64,000 bases of DNA from Stratiolaelaps scimitus (GCA_019614645.1 JABWDB010000005.1:165001-229000), one strand, 5' to 3'; counted from the first letter of the stretch, positions 44,011-58,308 are shown. Numbers and translations are program-made. Notes: generated from the sequence alone by a model not told the origin.

Positions 44011-47000
44011 TAAAAGTACACACGTCATCTTATTTCGTTCATCCCGGTTTTTTTCTAAAGAATAGAATAACCGCCAGAATCATATTGCATTGAGGCGTAC
44101 TATTTTTGGCTTCTTGAAAACCATCTATAAACCTATATCTGACTAATTAAAGCTGACATATGAGCATTACGGATATGTGTAAGTCTTCAACCATTGGACA
44201 GGTCCCAATAGACAGTTGATGTGCATGTATCGTGAATGAGTGCGGCGATTACTAATACACATGTGGCTATATTCAGCGTCGCACATCAGAGATTGCACTG
44301 TGTCGTCGGGGAGGTGATGATGGTACACTGACAAAGCCGTGTTGAACATCGTTGGCGCATATACGTTACGGCAGGAAATACATCATTGAAAGAAAAATAA
44401 AAGCGTATACCTAGCCAAGTAATGTTTTTGTGCGTTCGGTCGAAATACCCAGCAGAGTTTCGTCTTGTCAAAAGCGGCTAATATGCTCCATGTGAGCAGT
44501 ACCGGGTTTATCGCCCGCAGTTTATGGCTAGGTAGAAGTGATGGAAGCGATACAGACATTGTAGTTCCTGCTGCTTAGGGTATCATACCGCAATTTGGCG
44601 GTATTCGAAATGGGAGAGCGGGTTAGCAAGCTACAACTAATGAGCAGGAAGGGTTCGGGTTTGTATATTGTAAGCCAAGGAGGGCATATGTCATAGGTCA
44701 TAACGATTTTCGCCTTATTTAATATATGAACTCAATAGGTATACTATCTAGCAAGTAGTCATAAGAGTATCGAACGTACTCGTATTAATTGATTTTTCAT
44801 TTACCGTACATAAAGGTAAGTACAAAAGCAACAAATATAAAAATGCTTTAAATATAAATAATTTTCACAATTTCTATATAGTAGCTTCACAGGACCTCGA
44901 ATGGACGGTCAGGAAACTCGTTCCAGATTCACAAATCCACACGAGCAGTCCCCAAAGGACTCCAATCGACCGTTATCCCGGTGTGGTGGCTTCAGCTTCA
45001 TTCGCAACGAACTTTCCCGGAAGCAAACAAGGCCACCAATCATGTATCATGACATTGTCTAAATCTGTGTTGCAAAAACGGCTCCATTGAGCACTGATAT
45101 ATATGTGGAGAAAGGCCAAGTCTGAACCACCTCTGTTTGTGTTCGGTAGTTGCTCGCCACTCATCGCCACAAGCCGACGTCTCTGGCAAGGGACAAATCC
45201 AGCAGAGTAGACAAACCCGTAGGGCTAATCACATCGTAGTCTATGTCGATCACGTGGGGGGAATAGCTGTAAGAGCTACGCTGAGATTGAAGAGCGCTTG
45301 TGCGGTCTTCAAAGGGCTGCTAGACGGCTCTTTCGGTCAAGTTTTATCACCATGACCATTCACGTGGTTCCAATACAAAATCGTCAACAACCCAACACAT
45401 GTGCTTTTTATGATGGTTTTTGGCGTCATACAACAAATAGCTGGGGGCCGTAATACTTGACGGACATTGTCACCCTTAATTACTCAGACTGGTCGATTTA
45501 ACTGGCTTGAGTTCGGCGACATCGGGCGCGCCTAATATGACCTTGGGGAAAATGTTAACTTGCGTGAGACTGCCTTTCCAGGGGTGAAATACCTGTTGAC
45601 TCGCTCTACTAGCAGCGTTCTTTAGCTTATTACTATAGGGGACGCGAGGTTTTCAGCGTGCCGCGAGGATTGTTTGTTTTTAGGGAAGTACTTGACCATT
45701 TTGCTCGCAGGTAAGTGGGCCAGGGTGGTTGGTTAAATATAGACACGAGACGCACTCTGTTCTTTTCGAACATCAAACATGACTTAGAGATATATTGAAC
45801 ATCTCGCCTATTTCACGAAGTCGGTTGACGTTAAGAACAAGAGATTTCTGCTATGGTGTATGTTTATTTCAAATAAAATTAACACGCTTCGAGTACTGGC
45901 TAGCTCTCATGAGCAGGCCCTGCGTACAGGCGCACAGTGAAACGCCAAGTGAATACTTCGTGAATGAATCCGCCGATTATCATGATATTTAGCACGCACA
46001 CCGCCGAACAAAGTCCGCGCATCAGAGAAATGTTGTTGTCGATTAGTGCTACATGGATAAAGCCACGGTGGCTAGCAACTTGGCTCCACGGAGTTGCTCT
46101 ACGAAACTCAAAATGGGAACATTCGTATTATATAATGACTCACTAAATCGTCATTAATTATTGTTTACATTAAGACGTATAATAATATAAAATAAAATCC
46201 CCTTAAAGAATATTAAGAGCGTATTACCATTCATGTTAAAGCTTGAAGTAGGTAAGTGCTGGGTCTCACGAAACTATTTACTGTCAATAATGCCACGTTG
46301 CATGGAATGACGGTGGACGGAGAAGTTAGATAACGCTGATAACATTCTGATTTCATTTCGAGAACAAATTTAGCTGAAATTCCTTCTAATTGAACATCGC
46401 CACCAAATTGTATCATACTGCAGGTAGGTGGCACTGAATAAGAGGTGGACGACTTATTCTAGAATAAGTTGACGTTAACATTAACAAAAAATGCACCAAT
46501 AGCCAGTAGTATCATATATTGCTGCTGATGCTTAATAACGCAACGTTTTAATAAAGTGCGTTTCATGTCGAATAAATTTTTGCCTTCGGCGTCACGATTG
46601 ATCGGTTATCCTGTGAACGCATAATAGCTACAATGCCCACAATAATTTATAGTCACTTATTACTAGACACCTTACGAGTGATTTTGATTTATTCACAATT
46701 ATCGGTTCGGCAACCGAAAGTATCTATTTGAGGTACCTAATGGTTGCAGCCCGCTCAGATGAGTGCAACTGACGATAAGCCAACCTCTAAAGCTGAGTAG
46801 GGAAAACAGCGGTTTCTTCTTGGGCGACATCGACCCTCTCTAGGGACATGGCTGTTCCTCAATACCAATTAACAACCAATAAATAAAAGAGGAGGATGCA
46901 GCTGAATAAAACAGACCCTTAAAGGACTTTTGCCTGTGAATGAGGAGTCCCCAGCTGTTCTGCCGTCAGCAGGCACTCCTTGCAGGCCGCACCTTTGCTT

Positions 47001-47240
47001 TTTGCAATCTCGAGGTTCTTCGTGGTACTCACGACCTGACACATATCTCGCTGTTGGCCCACGCATGCAACCCGATGCTGCCTAGAAGTAATTTCGCCAA
47101 AGTGTCGGAAAACACGATGGCTGCCACCGAGCGTTCAGAAGCATTAACGAACAGTTGACACAATCTACTAAATGAGAGTGGAGAGGGGTGACAACGTAGA
47201 AACTATCACGAGCGCTTCATACGTACGCAATCGACGACGT
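44011..47240. other. Intergenic DNA, no gene supported
   Basis: No exon with domain support, RNA gene or clear repeat was found. Short open frames on both strands are random in character. Confidence 0.4.
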
Positions 47241-48500
47241 CCGATATAATCCTGTTATGCCCGCAAATCATACCGCACACCGTGAATCCGATTTGATTGG
47301 CTATACGAGTGTACCAGCATCCTGTGTCGCTGTGGATAAATGAGTACAGCTTGTATTAAATGTATTTCTTTTTCTAATAATCCAACATTCGAATCCCATA
47401 TCGTTACAGATAGGATCGCCAACAAATATGAAATCAAAATGCACACAGTTATGACCGCGTGGATACAACAAGCAAAAGACGAACGAAGACTATCGAGCCT
47501 ATACGATGACACATGTGCATTGATCTGAAAAAAAAAAGGCCGCCCATCCGGGGGAGGGCGAGACGGTCGGTGGCCGCCGCGCCACGACTGCGCGAACGGG
47601 GTCAGCTCAAACTCGAGGCTCAGACTCAAATCGAAATACCGCTGAAATGTCGCCGAATGTCTCCTTTTCTGCTGTTGCTTGTGGAATCGTTTCATTGGCT
47701 CTTTTCGCGATTCAGCAGCAGCAGCAGCATCAGCGGCCATAGCGGCCCCATCCTCTTGATGTTGTCCATATTTATCGTCACTGATACAGGCTCCATCTGA
47801 CACGATGATGTTTGTTCAAACCAAACGAGAGTTTTTATTCAATTCGCCAAACAGCTATTTGGGTTGCTGCTGCTGCTGCTGGCGCTGTTGCTCGTGCAGT
47901 TGCTGTGTTGCTGCTGTTGTTGTTATTGTTGCTGCTGCCGCTGACGTTACGGCCAGACCGGGTTTCACTGCGACAACGTTGGCTGATAGCGAACAGCCGG
48001 GGCGGGTCGCAGTTCTGGCGACAAATCGGAAACGCCTTCACCGATGATCGATGGCGGCTCGACAACTCGTCCTGCCACAGCGCAATGCTACTCGATTGAC
48101 TACTGCTGCTGTCGTCTCTGCGGCTGCCCGTTATTGCCTGCTTGTGGCTTGAGTGTCGGCAGCGGCCTGTGGTGTCGCGAGTACCGCGAGGATGACAACA
48201 CTACAGACAGATAGATTGATGATTGTCATGCCTCCGCCACTCGCAGACTTCGTTCAGGCGGCGGGCGGCTTGGGGGGGGATGCTGGTTGGGGCCGCTACG
48301 TACACACCCGTGCGTGCTGTGGTTGAAACTTGCTAGGCCATTGCTGTCCCCGCTGTCTCTGCTGCTCGAAACGGCGAAGTCCGACGAATACCGACGAGGA
48401 GGGACCACTTGAGCCACCTTTTTTTTCTCATCTGCCCATAGCCGCTGACGGAGCCGCGGACACGAAGCAGTTGTTGTGTGGCATCACCGTCATCAGCGTG
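47241..48500 (-). other. GC-rich stretch with open frames and CAG-type repeats, possible exons
   Basis: The minus strand is open in several frames. 48417-48226 reads VPPRRYSSDFAVSSSRDSGD then SNGLAS and PPPSRPPPERS. A frame from about 48235 down to 47835 includes SSSIALWQDELSSRHRSSVK and an Asn/Ala-rich end, followed by a stop. 47803-47255 has Ala and Gln runs. Composition and GC content contrast with the flanks and resemble coding or UTR sequence of a regulatory gene. I could not join these segments by consistent splice sites and recognise no domain. Confidence 0.25.
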
Positions 48501-50192
48501 GTGTTGTTGTCGTTGTTGCCTCGCTATACGCTTTTACTTTTATCAAGTGTATTCATGCATTCATTTCATTGCCGTTCAGCGTTCTATTTCAATGCGTGCG
48601 TGCGTGTGTGTGTGTGTTCTATGTGTACTTTGTGTACGGCAGGGGGGCGGCTGTAAAAAACGCCTATGTAAACTGGCAATATATAATATCATAGAATGAA
48701 TATAGATTTTCATCATGTTTTAACGAAACCTATCGAGTCAGACGTCGCAAGCTACGCGAGTATCGGAGCAGTTGAATATAATATATATATATATATCAGC
48801 TTTCCATTTTTACTACCTATATGTGTATGTGTGTGTGTGTATATATGGATGTAATCTGCTGGCAGATTTTTATAGTCAATTTTTATTTATGCTTTAAACA
48901 GCGTATATGGGCCGGGTCGAATTCTGGGCGTACACCCAGAACCTCACTCAATAAGCTAAGTGAAATTTCTATAACGATCGATTTCAAATCGCGTCAATAG
49001 ACTTGGAACGAGATCACGACACTTTTCGTCAGCCAAATTCTAAATAAAGAGAAGCATCCACGAATTCGATGTCGACAGAATCCCCGGTATATCCATGTTA
49101 TTGCTGAAAGTGCTAAAGCACAACCAGAGAGCTGCGAAAGTGCTGACCTGTAACACAAAACACTGGTCTTATCAGAAATCATGGAGGCTCCAATCTATGA
49201 GAACTCGATAACAGGTTAATCCAACCAACCTGCTCAGCCCCTCAACAGGTTCCATCCTGGAGGGAAAATGGAATATACAGACATTTAGACGTCAAATGAA
49301 CACTGCTAACTCGTTTCTATATGTCCTACACACAGGGACAAACCTGCACTCACTGGGTAGACGCATTAACTTTCAGGGTAGTTATTATAGTAACGACGAT
49401 GGCTTCACGCGATACCAAGGTATCCCTACTGAGCTTCACTTGGCGCAAGCAAACCTGTCCGAAGACAAGATACGTGTGATCAGCAAATTGAAGGAAAGAG
49501 AGAGAGAGAGAGAGAGACCTTGATACAAATGAATAACGCAAAATCAACAAGAACGGATTTGCGCGAACGACAACACGAACGTTCTGTTGCGAATTATTAT
49601 TAATTGTTATTATCATCATTATGTGCTCGGAGACACATTGCAGTTCGCCAGCTTGGGAACCACATGCGACACTGGTATTGATATACCAGAACAGAGAGAA
49701 TGGTGACGAAGTGGAGCTCGCTCTTTCGATATCGTGTTTGTTCACAGATAAATTCGTGGAATACAACGCGAATATATCGGCTGTAGTTGACTGGTTAACG
49801 ATAACTGATCGAGCTGTTGAACAGATCGGCTCGTACGCTGTATGTGAATTGAGAAGAATTTCACACTTGAACATTGTGTATTGCACGATACCACCACATT
49901 GTGTGTTGTGTTGATCTCTCTCTCTCTCTTTCTCTCTTCTCTCTCGCTCTCTCTCGCTCTAATTTAACACTGTCTCTCTATAATTCAGCCCTTGTGACAA
50001 TGACAAAAACGGTGAACTACTTGATTTAGGATTCTAGTGAACAACACATTGAGGGTTTCGGCAGGTGCCATGGTATGTCTTAGCTAGCGTGATATTATTT
50101 ATATCAGCTGGTATAACCACACTCGCAAAACTCTCTACACAAATGTTTTGGTTAAAGGAAAATTTCCTAATTCTGATCAAGGCAGAGGTAAG

Positions 50193-50255
50193 ATAAAGAT
50201 AAAGTTATATTGCTTTATTAAACAAATTGCAGCTTTTCAATGCTTAAGTCCTCCT
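50193..50255 (-). mobile_element. SINE family C copy, 3' part
   Basis: On the minus strand: GGACTTAAGCATTGAAAAGC, then TTTAATAAAGCAATATAACT and TTATCTTTATC. It matches the tails of the copies at 11524-11600 and 55500-55606. Diverged and truncated. Confidence 0.55.
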
Positions 50256-50839
50256 AGGCTCTTTAGACTTGTCAGGACAACTCACATGTGAGTAAATTAG
50301 TATGCAATGTGGACTAATATTGTTGTGTGCTAAGCAAAAACCTCGAGAGCATATTGGTTATTACTGCAATGGTCGATAAATGATTAAAAGAAAATAAAAA
50401 AAATAGACCTACCCAAAGCATGTGTCCGACATCGTGTTATCAAAACGTTCGCTGTATTTGATGTTGACACATATGATCTATGCATGTGTAGGACCGAGAA
50501 TTGAAGCAGCCCTCAGGTCTCTACGTCACCAGCTGCAGATGCCGCCGAAAAGACAACTCACCGAAAAGTCAGTCGGAAACGCCTTTGCAGAAACTTAAAA
50601 CATATTATTATATTTCGAGTATTACTATGAATAATTACAGGATGTGGAAAATCGACAGGATTGAGAACGTATTGCCGCCCAACGCTACATGTTTTTCGTA
50701 GAAGCCATTACCCAGTTACTGCCTAGATGCATTGAGATTTCTAAGATAAACCGGATGCAATTGTACAAATTTCCTTGAATGAACACAGAGTATAGAAAAT
50801 GAAAGGTCAACCGCATCATCATATAGTTACCTACTCTAT

Positions 50840-50841
<2 letters not shown>

Positions 50842-50871
<30 letters not shown>
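50842..50871. repeat. (TA)n microsatellite
   Basis: About 30 bp of TA repeat in intergenic DNA. Confidence 0.9.
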
Positions 50872-52736
50872 CGATAGTATATGTCTATCGCATCGTGTTT
50901 GTTTGTTTATTTGTGTCTCCTCTATTTAATTCCTCTCGATTTTCATAGCTGAACTGAGGCATCCTTGCGGCAGCTATAACATGCGATCCAACTTTCCACC
51001 ATCGGCGATGCTGGTATGACCCACAGTCGTTTGGAGCTCGGAGAGCTGTGACGGATCTGATTTCGTCATGGATTATTTGTGCATCTAATCATTGCGTAAG
51101 AGTCACCCAGATCGAACGGCAGCCTGTGAACACAGATGCATTTATTAGAGCCGGGCGTGCATCGTTGGATGCATTGGGCGTAGCCCAGTATTTCAATTGG
51201 GATGAGCGGCGGCCCGCATCAGCGTCAGCAGAAACATCTAAATCCAGGATCGGTGTCATAACAAATCGAAGTCAAGACGATCGGTCGCACAAATTTTGCC
51301 AGACTTATAACTCCAGAAGGCATTAAATGTGTGAAAATGCATTGAGAGAAAGCAGCGATCGACGACGATCAGCGAAGGACCCCGACGCCGAACCCGACAA
51401 TGAAACGTTTGATTTTAATAAGCCGAGGCGTTCGCGTCGATTAATCGCAATTCCATGAAATGACTGAGCATTGGTGCGCGTGATCTTGGGCAGTGAGGGT
51501 ACTGATTTGGCTGGCAGACAGTTAAGCAACATTCCCTAATATAATCCCACAGAATGCAGTATACATTACCATATATATATACGGAGGTGTATTTTGTGAG
51601 GGTGGTGTTGAGGGGTATAGGCGGGTTAGGGTGTTATCATTTTGAAACGAGCAGTCCTATTGTCATATAGCATTTTGATGCTGTCTCGACAATTATAAGA
51701 TGCTGGATCATATAAGCCGCTGCTTACCTGTATTGTTTCTCATAGCTGATACTCAGTTGTTTTAAATGGCGGGCAGGCTTTCCTTGGGGCACATATAAAT
51801 CGAAACTATAACCGTTGCTTACCTGAAAAGGCTGGAATATCGTGGTGCTTGCTGTTGTCTGACCGCAGCGAATAGCGTTGACTACAACTTATGGGATATC
51901 TGAAGATATCGCAGCGGGGAGAGAGAGATACACATACAAAAATTGATATGTTTGACTCAGTCACTTAGTTTCAGTGGTACTACATGAAATTGTGTCCCAG
52001 ATATGGATGGGCGTAGGCACTGCCCTATCTTGGACTCATCGTTGAGTCACAAGACCAGCGATCATCTGTGGTGGCTATCACTTTTATGAGCCAGACCACC
52101 CGAGCAGTAGTCGGAGTATTCGGCATTGAAAGGCATCAGCCCTAATAAGAGACCACATCTCTAGGGAAACGTCGTCTCAAAATCGAAAACCTTGTTGGAT
52201 GTCGGATAATTTTCCATTCACATCACACGCTATCGAGCCTGTCCTGTGAGACTAAGATCAGGAAATTCACGCCTCCAAAAACCGCTTATCAGGAATGGAA
52301 GGAATGACACGAAAAACATTTGCGAATTGTCGGTGAGGAAATAACCGCTGGGAGTGGGACTCTGGACTGGTTCCCGATTCAAGCTTCATAACCTAGATGC
52401 CATTTATGCTCAATTTCGTACAGGCTCGCGCTGCTGCTATTGCTTAGGGGGCGAGCAAAATGTACAGTGATTCTCATCATGTATTTTCATAAACCCGAGT
52501 AATTGAGTCAAAAAGAAAAAGTACCATAACTTCAACGACGTACGCTCCACTTTCGGATACTCCAGCGGACCGTTGCATGCAACCCCCAGCATCAGGGGTT
52601 CAGGTATTGAAATAAAACTAATTGCAGCTAATCCAACTCGGAAAGTTATCTAGCTACGCTATCTATCCCTACATAATTAAAATAGGTAATCATTACCGTA
52701 AATAATATATTTTTTAGAATAAAACTATCCTATCGT

Positions 52737-52848
<112 letters not shown>

Positions 52849-54114
52849 CATCATAAACATATATTCCCTTTTCCACTGAGCGCAGCAGCAGGAGGCAACT
52901 TTTTTTATTTCGCTGTATCAAATTCATTCGTTGTCTCATTCAGCCGCACTGCTGGTCACACTCGTTGCTAACGTCGATCGCTAACGGCGATCGATGGCTG
53001 ATTTGCGTCGATTCGAAGCTCAAAAGCTGCTGATCATGCCTGCGTCATCATCCCCGGTCGTTGATCATCTTGATTCTTGATCAGATTCTCAATTTCTTTC
53101 ACTTGCATCCGCTGGACGTCATCTATCGATTTGTCGATTTGCACCGGAGTTCACGTTCACGTTGCGAGTGGTGGCCATTGCGGATGTTGTCGCGGCAAAA
53201 TCGCACCGCCGTCCGTAAGTCGCCGAATGCTGTGGCCGTTTCGGTCACTGCATTCAACCATTGCGAGCTGTCGCCGTTATTGCCGCTGCGGTTGCTGGTG
53301 CCGTTGTTATCGCCAAGCAGCGCGCCGACGTCCAGGTTCGCACTGTTGGTCCCACGTCTCGCGAGCGAAAATCGCGAACGAATCCTCATCTGTAACCGCA
53401 TCCGTGCGGTGTAACGATCGCAGCCAGCACAACAAAGGCATTGCCTCCTACACACGTGATGTTTCATACAGGGGACGTTGTATGGAGCTGTGCTCTGCAT
53501 TGCCCTGGCGGATCGTTCGACTCAGTGGCGGCCGCTGCCGACACCGACACCGCTGCCGCGACAAATCCAGTCATCTCCAAGTTTCCATCGCGTCCAATTC
53601 TTGCTCCACGCAGCTGGATGTACGAGCTCGTTACACGCGCGGCGTGACTGAACGACGCATGCCGCCTAGTGAGGTACATTCAGCGTGCGTGTGTGGTACA
53701 CGCCTGGTTGAGAGCAGGGGGCCTCGTGCTCGATCTTGTTACTCAGCGTTAACAGCAACTTTGAACTGTTGTGTCCGCTCAATTCGGCTCTCGTTCGTAT
53801 GCCGCGACTGATTCGACTCGGGCCCCGACTCCGCCTCGAGCGATCGCAATCATCGTTCGACGTGAGTGCGAACTGCAAATCGATCCAGTATCAGAGACTC
53901 GGTGAGGAAATCCAATTACAAATTAGGTTAAGAAAAAGTTCATGCCGAATCGATGCTGATGATCCTGTTGCTGCACTGATGTCGCCGTAGACGCAGCAGC
54001 TGGTAGTTGACGATGCGAAGGAAAATCGACGACGTTGGATAAGCATGTCAACTCATGACTTTCTGCCCATAGTGGGAGCCGGCATTGACAATCTCCACAG
54101 ACAAATGCATACAT

Positions 54115-54117
<3 letters not shown>

Positions 54118-54178
<61 letters not shown>
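54118..54178. repeat. (TA)n microsatellite
   Basis: About 60 bp of TA repeat, with CA repeats at its left edge (ACACACATAT). Confidence 0.95.
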
Positions 54179-54650
54179 CCATAAAAGAGCTAAAGAAGCA
54201 ACGAACGAGGAGGCAGTACGGCAAGACCACCGCCTTCACCATCGCCGCATAGCGTGTCACGCGCCACCTGTACCTGTCTCGATACTGTCACCTCTCGACA
54301 GTGACTCAATTCAAATCTATGTATACGTTCCAGCGGGTTACGTCCATTGTATTGTCGTGTAATATCACGGTCATCTGGGGTCATTTTTGTTCTGACCCAG
54401 TTGACGATTGGCGCACATTCGATCGGCGATTGACGGCTGCAGCTGAAGCGGCGCCAGTGGTGGCGGTGCATAGGCGAACGCGAAGTAGCCACTTTCCAAA
54501 TGCGGCGTTGTCCTGGATAAATCTGTACCCTCCTACGCAATATTTCAAACGTTTCGATTTCCGTGTAGCGGCCGAAATGCAAAAGCGAAAATGGCATCGT
54601 AGTGTTAATGCCGTTTATTGAACGTTGCCATTGATTCGAATATACGGAAA

Positions 54651-57100
54651 GGATATATGGACGCTCTCAACGAACTGAACAAAGCTGTATGTCAGATCAG
54701 TCCAATAGAAAATAAGTGATAGTTGAGTGTGATCACTGGGGTTCTGAGGCATTATTTGGGGCGAGCTGCTCCCTTTAACCTATTGTGTTCAGAGTGAAAG
54801 GCTGCTGCATGGTACATATGCGGTGACTATACAATTGCAATGTAATTCATATCAAAAACGGCACGCCTGGCGAAGGGTGGATGGCTATGCCAGTAGATGC
54901 CAGGCATTCAGTAGATAAACGCTCACTAAAATGTTGATACAGATGAAAGTAGGCGAAGATGGAATTTTTGCCTTCTTGTGGATGCTAGCTGATACCCATT
55001 CTGCTGATTTGTCGTTCGAGGCGGGTCCGTGAGAGTCTCAGACCAGAAGCGCCATACTGTCCTTGTTGATTGTATGATTCGCACAGTTCGTAACGATTCG
55101 TTAATAATTATTAAAGTTTCCTTAGTACAGAGATAAGCAAGGGTGAGGCATTGAAGAATGATTTATATGACGATAATCATACAACAAGGACAAGCTACTT
55201 ATGAGGTGAGAAACTCTCCTGTCGAGATCGAGCGGCCGATCTAATAGCCGAATTGGCGGTCGATTTTATCACGGACTTGGGTCATGGATAATTGACGCCC
55301 GAGCAGTATTTTTTTTGCTTAATAAAGGGGGACATTTTCTGCAAACACCCGGAGACGACTAGAGACATTCGAATCTCCATAGAAAGTGGGCCCGTCAAGT
55401 GCAGGGGAGTTGCCGCCGATGACAAAGCGCCTTTACCTGCTAAAACCACCATCCTCTGCTTAGAGTCTATTTCTTCTCTAGAGTCGACTTTACGCTTGGC
55501 ATTACTTCGATAGAGGCCGCAGGTTCGAATCCCGTTGCATGACATATAAGAGAATTTAAGCATTCGATGCAATTCCTTTAATAAATCAATAAAGCCTTAC
55601 CTTACCAGGGAAGATGTGAAACGAGCAATATTGATATCGAAGATATTCCCTAATGAAGGAAGGACAGTCGGACTTGTTGGGACGATGGGATAGCGCAGAG
55701 AGTCGGATCGGTCGAAGATATTTGAAGACAGACAGGTGTCCACAAGATGGCGCACTGGCTGTCGAGAGATGTGTACTGACTGGGTGGCAAAAACGAAGTG
55801 TGTTGAAGTCTGTACGTCTACCCTGAGGAAGCCACCCGACCGTCCTGACCTCTAGTGCGCTATGTTCAATTTATTATATCAATTATTAATAACACCATAA
55901 TACCCATTCATTTTGTAGTAATGTCTACATTCGTATGAGGAATAAACATGTTCTATAATAAACAACCACGTTCTCTACCTTTTATCTATTCAGAATCTGA
56001 CGAACCACTCATCCGTTCGTCACAGAAAGGATTAAATAACGGCAGTTATTTGCAACGCCCTCTAAAGGGTCAGTGAATATACCTGAGCAAACGAATGTTA
56101 TGCAGCAAAAGTAGGTGCTTGCGATGGCAACGAAGAAATACAGATATACCAGTGTATAGGTACCAGCCGGACAGCCCAGACACATCAAAATGTGTGCCTC
56201 TCTCATCGTCGGGAAGTATTTGTACGAAATATCGAAGTTACCAAGCGTGAGTCGGGTTTGATCGATGGCATTGATTCAGTGTATCCTTCGCCACTGGCAT
56301 CATGACCACAGCTCGCCGCTTGCTTGAGCCTTGCAATTCTACCGCACCCAATTTCCAGTTAACTGACTGCAGATTTTTACCATTAGATGGGAACCTGACG
56401 GACCAACTGACCTGTGACCCTGCGCATTTTGGCGTAGGTCGAGGATAGGTACACACACAAAGAGAGAGAGAGAGATAGAGAGAGAAACTAACAAACACAC
56501 CCATTGTTCTTGGTGACATAAGACATTCTGTTTGAGCGCTTATGATGATAGAAATTCGCAACATCCGAAACTATGGCTGCGGACCGTTCTCGAATCACAA
56601 ACGGGTCACTGGGCTCATTGGCTCGATGTGTGAATCATTACGATGATTTGCCCTCTCTCCTTATTACGATTATTCATTTCGATGTCAAATCTCTCTCGGC
56701 ACCGCTGTGTAGCATTTTACTAATGACATGTCGATATCAGATAGCACTACGGCTGAAGATTAAGGCTCGATCTATCAAGCGTCCACAGCAAAATAGTAAA
56801 TTTAGCCTGTTTTCGAATCTTAAGACTTCGAATAGACTGAAAAAGGTCTCGATCTAGCAAATCTGCTTCGGGCCAATTTCTCGAAAACTCTCGTGATGGG
56901 CCGCATCATCGCCTCGGCACTCAAATTGGGCTCTCACACATCTGAAATCCGCTCAAATCCAGTTTATCCTTGTATCGTGCGAATACTTTATTTGCTACGG
57001 TAACGAGCAGCGCCAGCGGCGCCATGTGAGAATGTTGTCAGCCAACGTATAACCAGACGTCGTCTTGATGCTGAAGCGCCGCCTCGCGGCAACGAGCCGA
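54651..57100. other. Intergenic DNA with one SINE
   Basis: Apart from the family C SINE at 55500-55606 and a (GA)n tract at 56459-56486, no feature is supported. The open frames are short and without domains. Confidence 0.4.
55500..55606 (+). mobile_element. SINE family C, best copy (with B box)
   Basis: It has a tRNA-type B box (GTTCGAATC at 55523-55531), then TGACATATAAGAGAATTTAA, GCATTCGATGCAATTCC, TTTAATAAATCAATAAAGCC and a CTTAC end. This is the reference copy for the three minus-strand relatives at 11.5, 43.9 and 50.2 kb. Only the right half of the tRNA-like head is recognisable. Confidence 0.7.
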
Positions 57101-57129
57101 AGCTTGCGCGCCGTTCGCGCCTTCGATCT

Positions 57130-57983
57130 TCAGTCAGTCGGCCGTAAGACGTCTTGCTGAGCGTTACGACCGCGTTGCGTATCGTTGCTTCGCGTGCAAC
57201 TGATCCACTGTCTGGGCCCCTGGGACCTTGCTATGAGGTCTGTTCCCAGCGTTCGGGACACCGCCGCCATGTAGACGACAACTGCGGATGCCTCGGTACC
57301 TCACGACGGATCGCTGCTCGAAAAATGCATGTGTCTGGTGTGCTGACCATCATTGGCTTGGCACTCACCCGTGTTCTGTAATTGGTGTGTACGGCAAGAG
57401 AGATCGACCAGCTTCGTTGCCGTTATTGGCCAGTGGCGGGCAGTGGAGTAAATTGTGGAACACGGTTGTTGTGGTGGCCCGCAGCGGGCCCAAGGAGCGC
57501 CGTTAGCCGAATGATCACGGGGACCGGCCGTAGTGTTTCGCGCATCTACGCAACCGTCGACGTATGAGACCGATCGAGGCGGCTGTATTTGCTTGTTCAC
57601 TGTTGTTTTTTTGAATTCCAAGTGGACGCCGAGGGGTTTTGTAGTGAGAGCGACAGTTTTCAGTGTCTGCGTCGAAGTCAAGCGACGGCAAAAAAGAGAG
57701 ACGAAGATACCTCCAGACCAAGGATGAACAGTGATCCTAGTAGTGGCCACAGTAAATACGGAAATACGAGGAGTGCCCAGTGACAATTGTGCTGTGCGCA
57801 GTGCGTATCATTATTATTTTGTTCCTTTGCAACGACAACAACGAAGACGACGATCACCATCGCAACCACCACTTGGATACACGTTATTGGATATAGAGAT
57901 TGGACGGCATTAATCAACATCAACAGCCTAAGGATAACACCAGATACCCCCCCGGCTGTGCTCGTTTCGTCGAAGTTCGCCAG
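57130..57983 (+). promoter_or_regulatory. Candidate plus-strand promoter and non-coding first exon
   Basis: A GC/CpG-rich block begins near 57000. TCAGTCAGT at about 57131-57139 resembles the arthropod initiator, and the block ends at a strong donor, CGCCAG|gtgagc (57983/57984). Inside are only short ATG frames, such as MNSDPSSGHSKYGNTRSAQ with a stop. This fits a 5' UTR exon of a plus-strand gene whose coding exons lie further right or beyond the window. The single-exon evidence is thin. Confidence 0.35.
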
Positions 57984-58023
57984 GTGAGCAGAAACAGAGA
58001 GGTAGAGAGATTATATATATATT

Positions 58024-58049
<26 letters not shown>

Positions 58050-58057
<8 letters not shown>

Positions 58058-58308
58058 ATGGTCTAGTGGTAAGCGTCTTAGACTACTAGACCGGAGGGAC
58101 ACGTGTAGTGTTGGGTTCAAATCCTGTCAGACGCGGAGAATCTTTGGAGTTCTTCATCATCTTTCTTTATCTGACGATTCTTGTCAGGTACGAGTAAGGA
58201 AGAGAATAAGCAAAGGTGGCCCCGACAGGTCCTCATAGTAATACCTAAAGCTTAAGAGCTGAAGCCTGTCAGATAGGGGAACAGGTGAAAGTCAGCTCGA
58301 AAAAAAAA
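58050..58308 (+). mobile_element. SINE family A, full-length copy
   Basis: A complete tRNA-derived SINE: A box TGGTCTAGTGG (58059-58069), B box GTTCAAATC (58115-58123), a unique body (GGAAGAGAATAAGCAAAGGT, CCTCATAGTAATACCTAAAG, CAGATAGGGGAACAGGTG) and an A-tail at 58300-58308. It is flanked by TATATATATATATG on both sides (58036-58049 and 58309-58322), a target-site duplication within a (TA)n tract. The related truncated copies are at 34586-34701 and 34897-35020. Confidence 0.93.

Noticed and set aside
47805..48099. Plus-strand frames rich in Cys/Ala/Leu
   Set aside because: They arise from (CTG)n-type repeats read in different frames.
53077..53811. Plus-strand open frame of 244 codons, cysteine-rich
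   Set aside because: The cysteine and serine bias is typical of a wrong frame in GC-rich DNA; no signal peptide, domain or splice context supports it.
58050..58130. Possible true tRNA gene
   Set aside because: It has A and B boxes, but the acceptor arms do not pair and the sequence runs on into a SINE body with an A-tail and target-site duplication.
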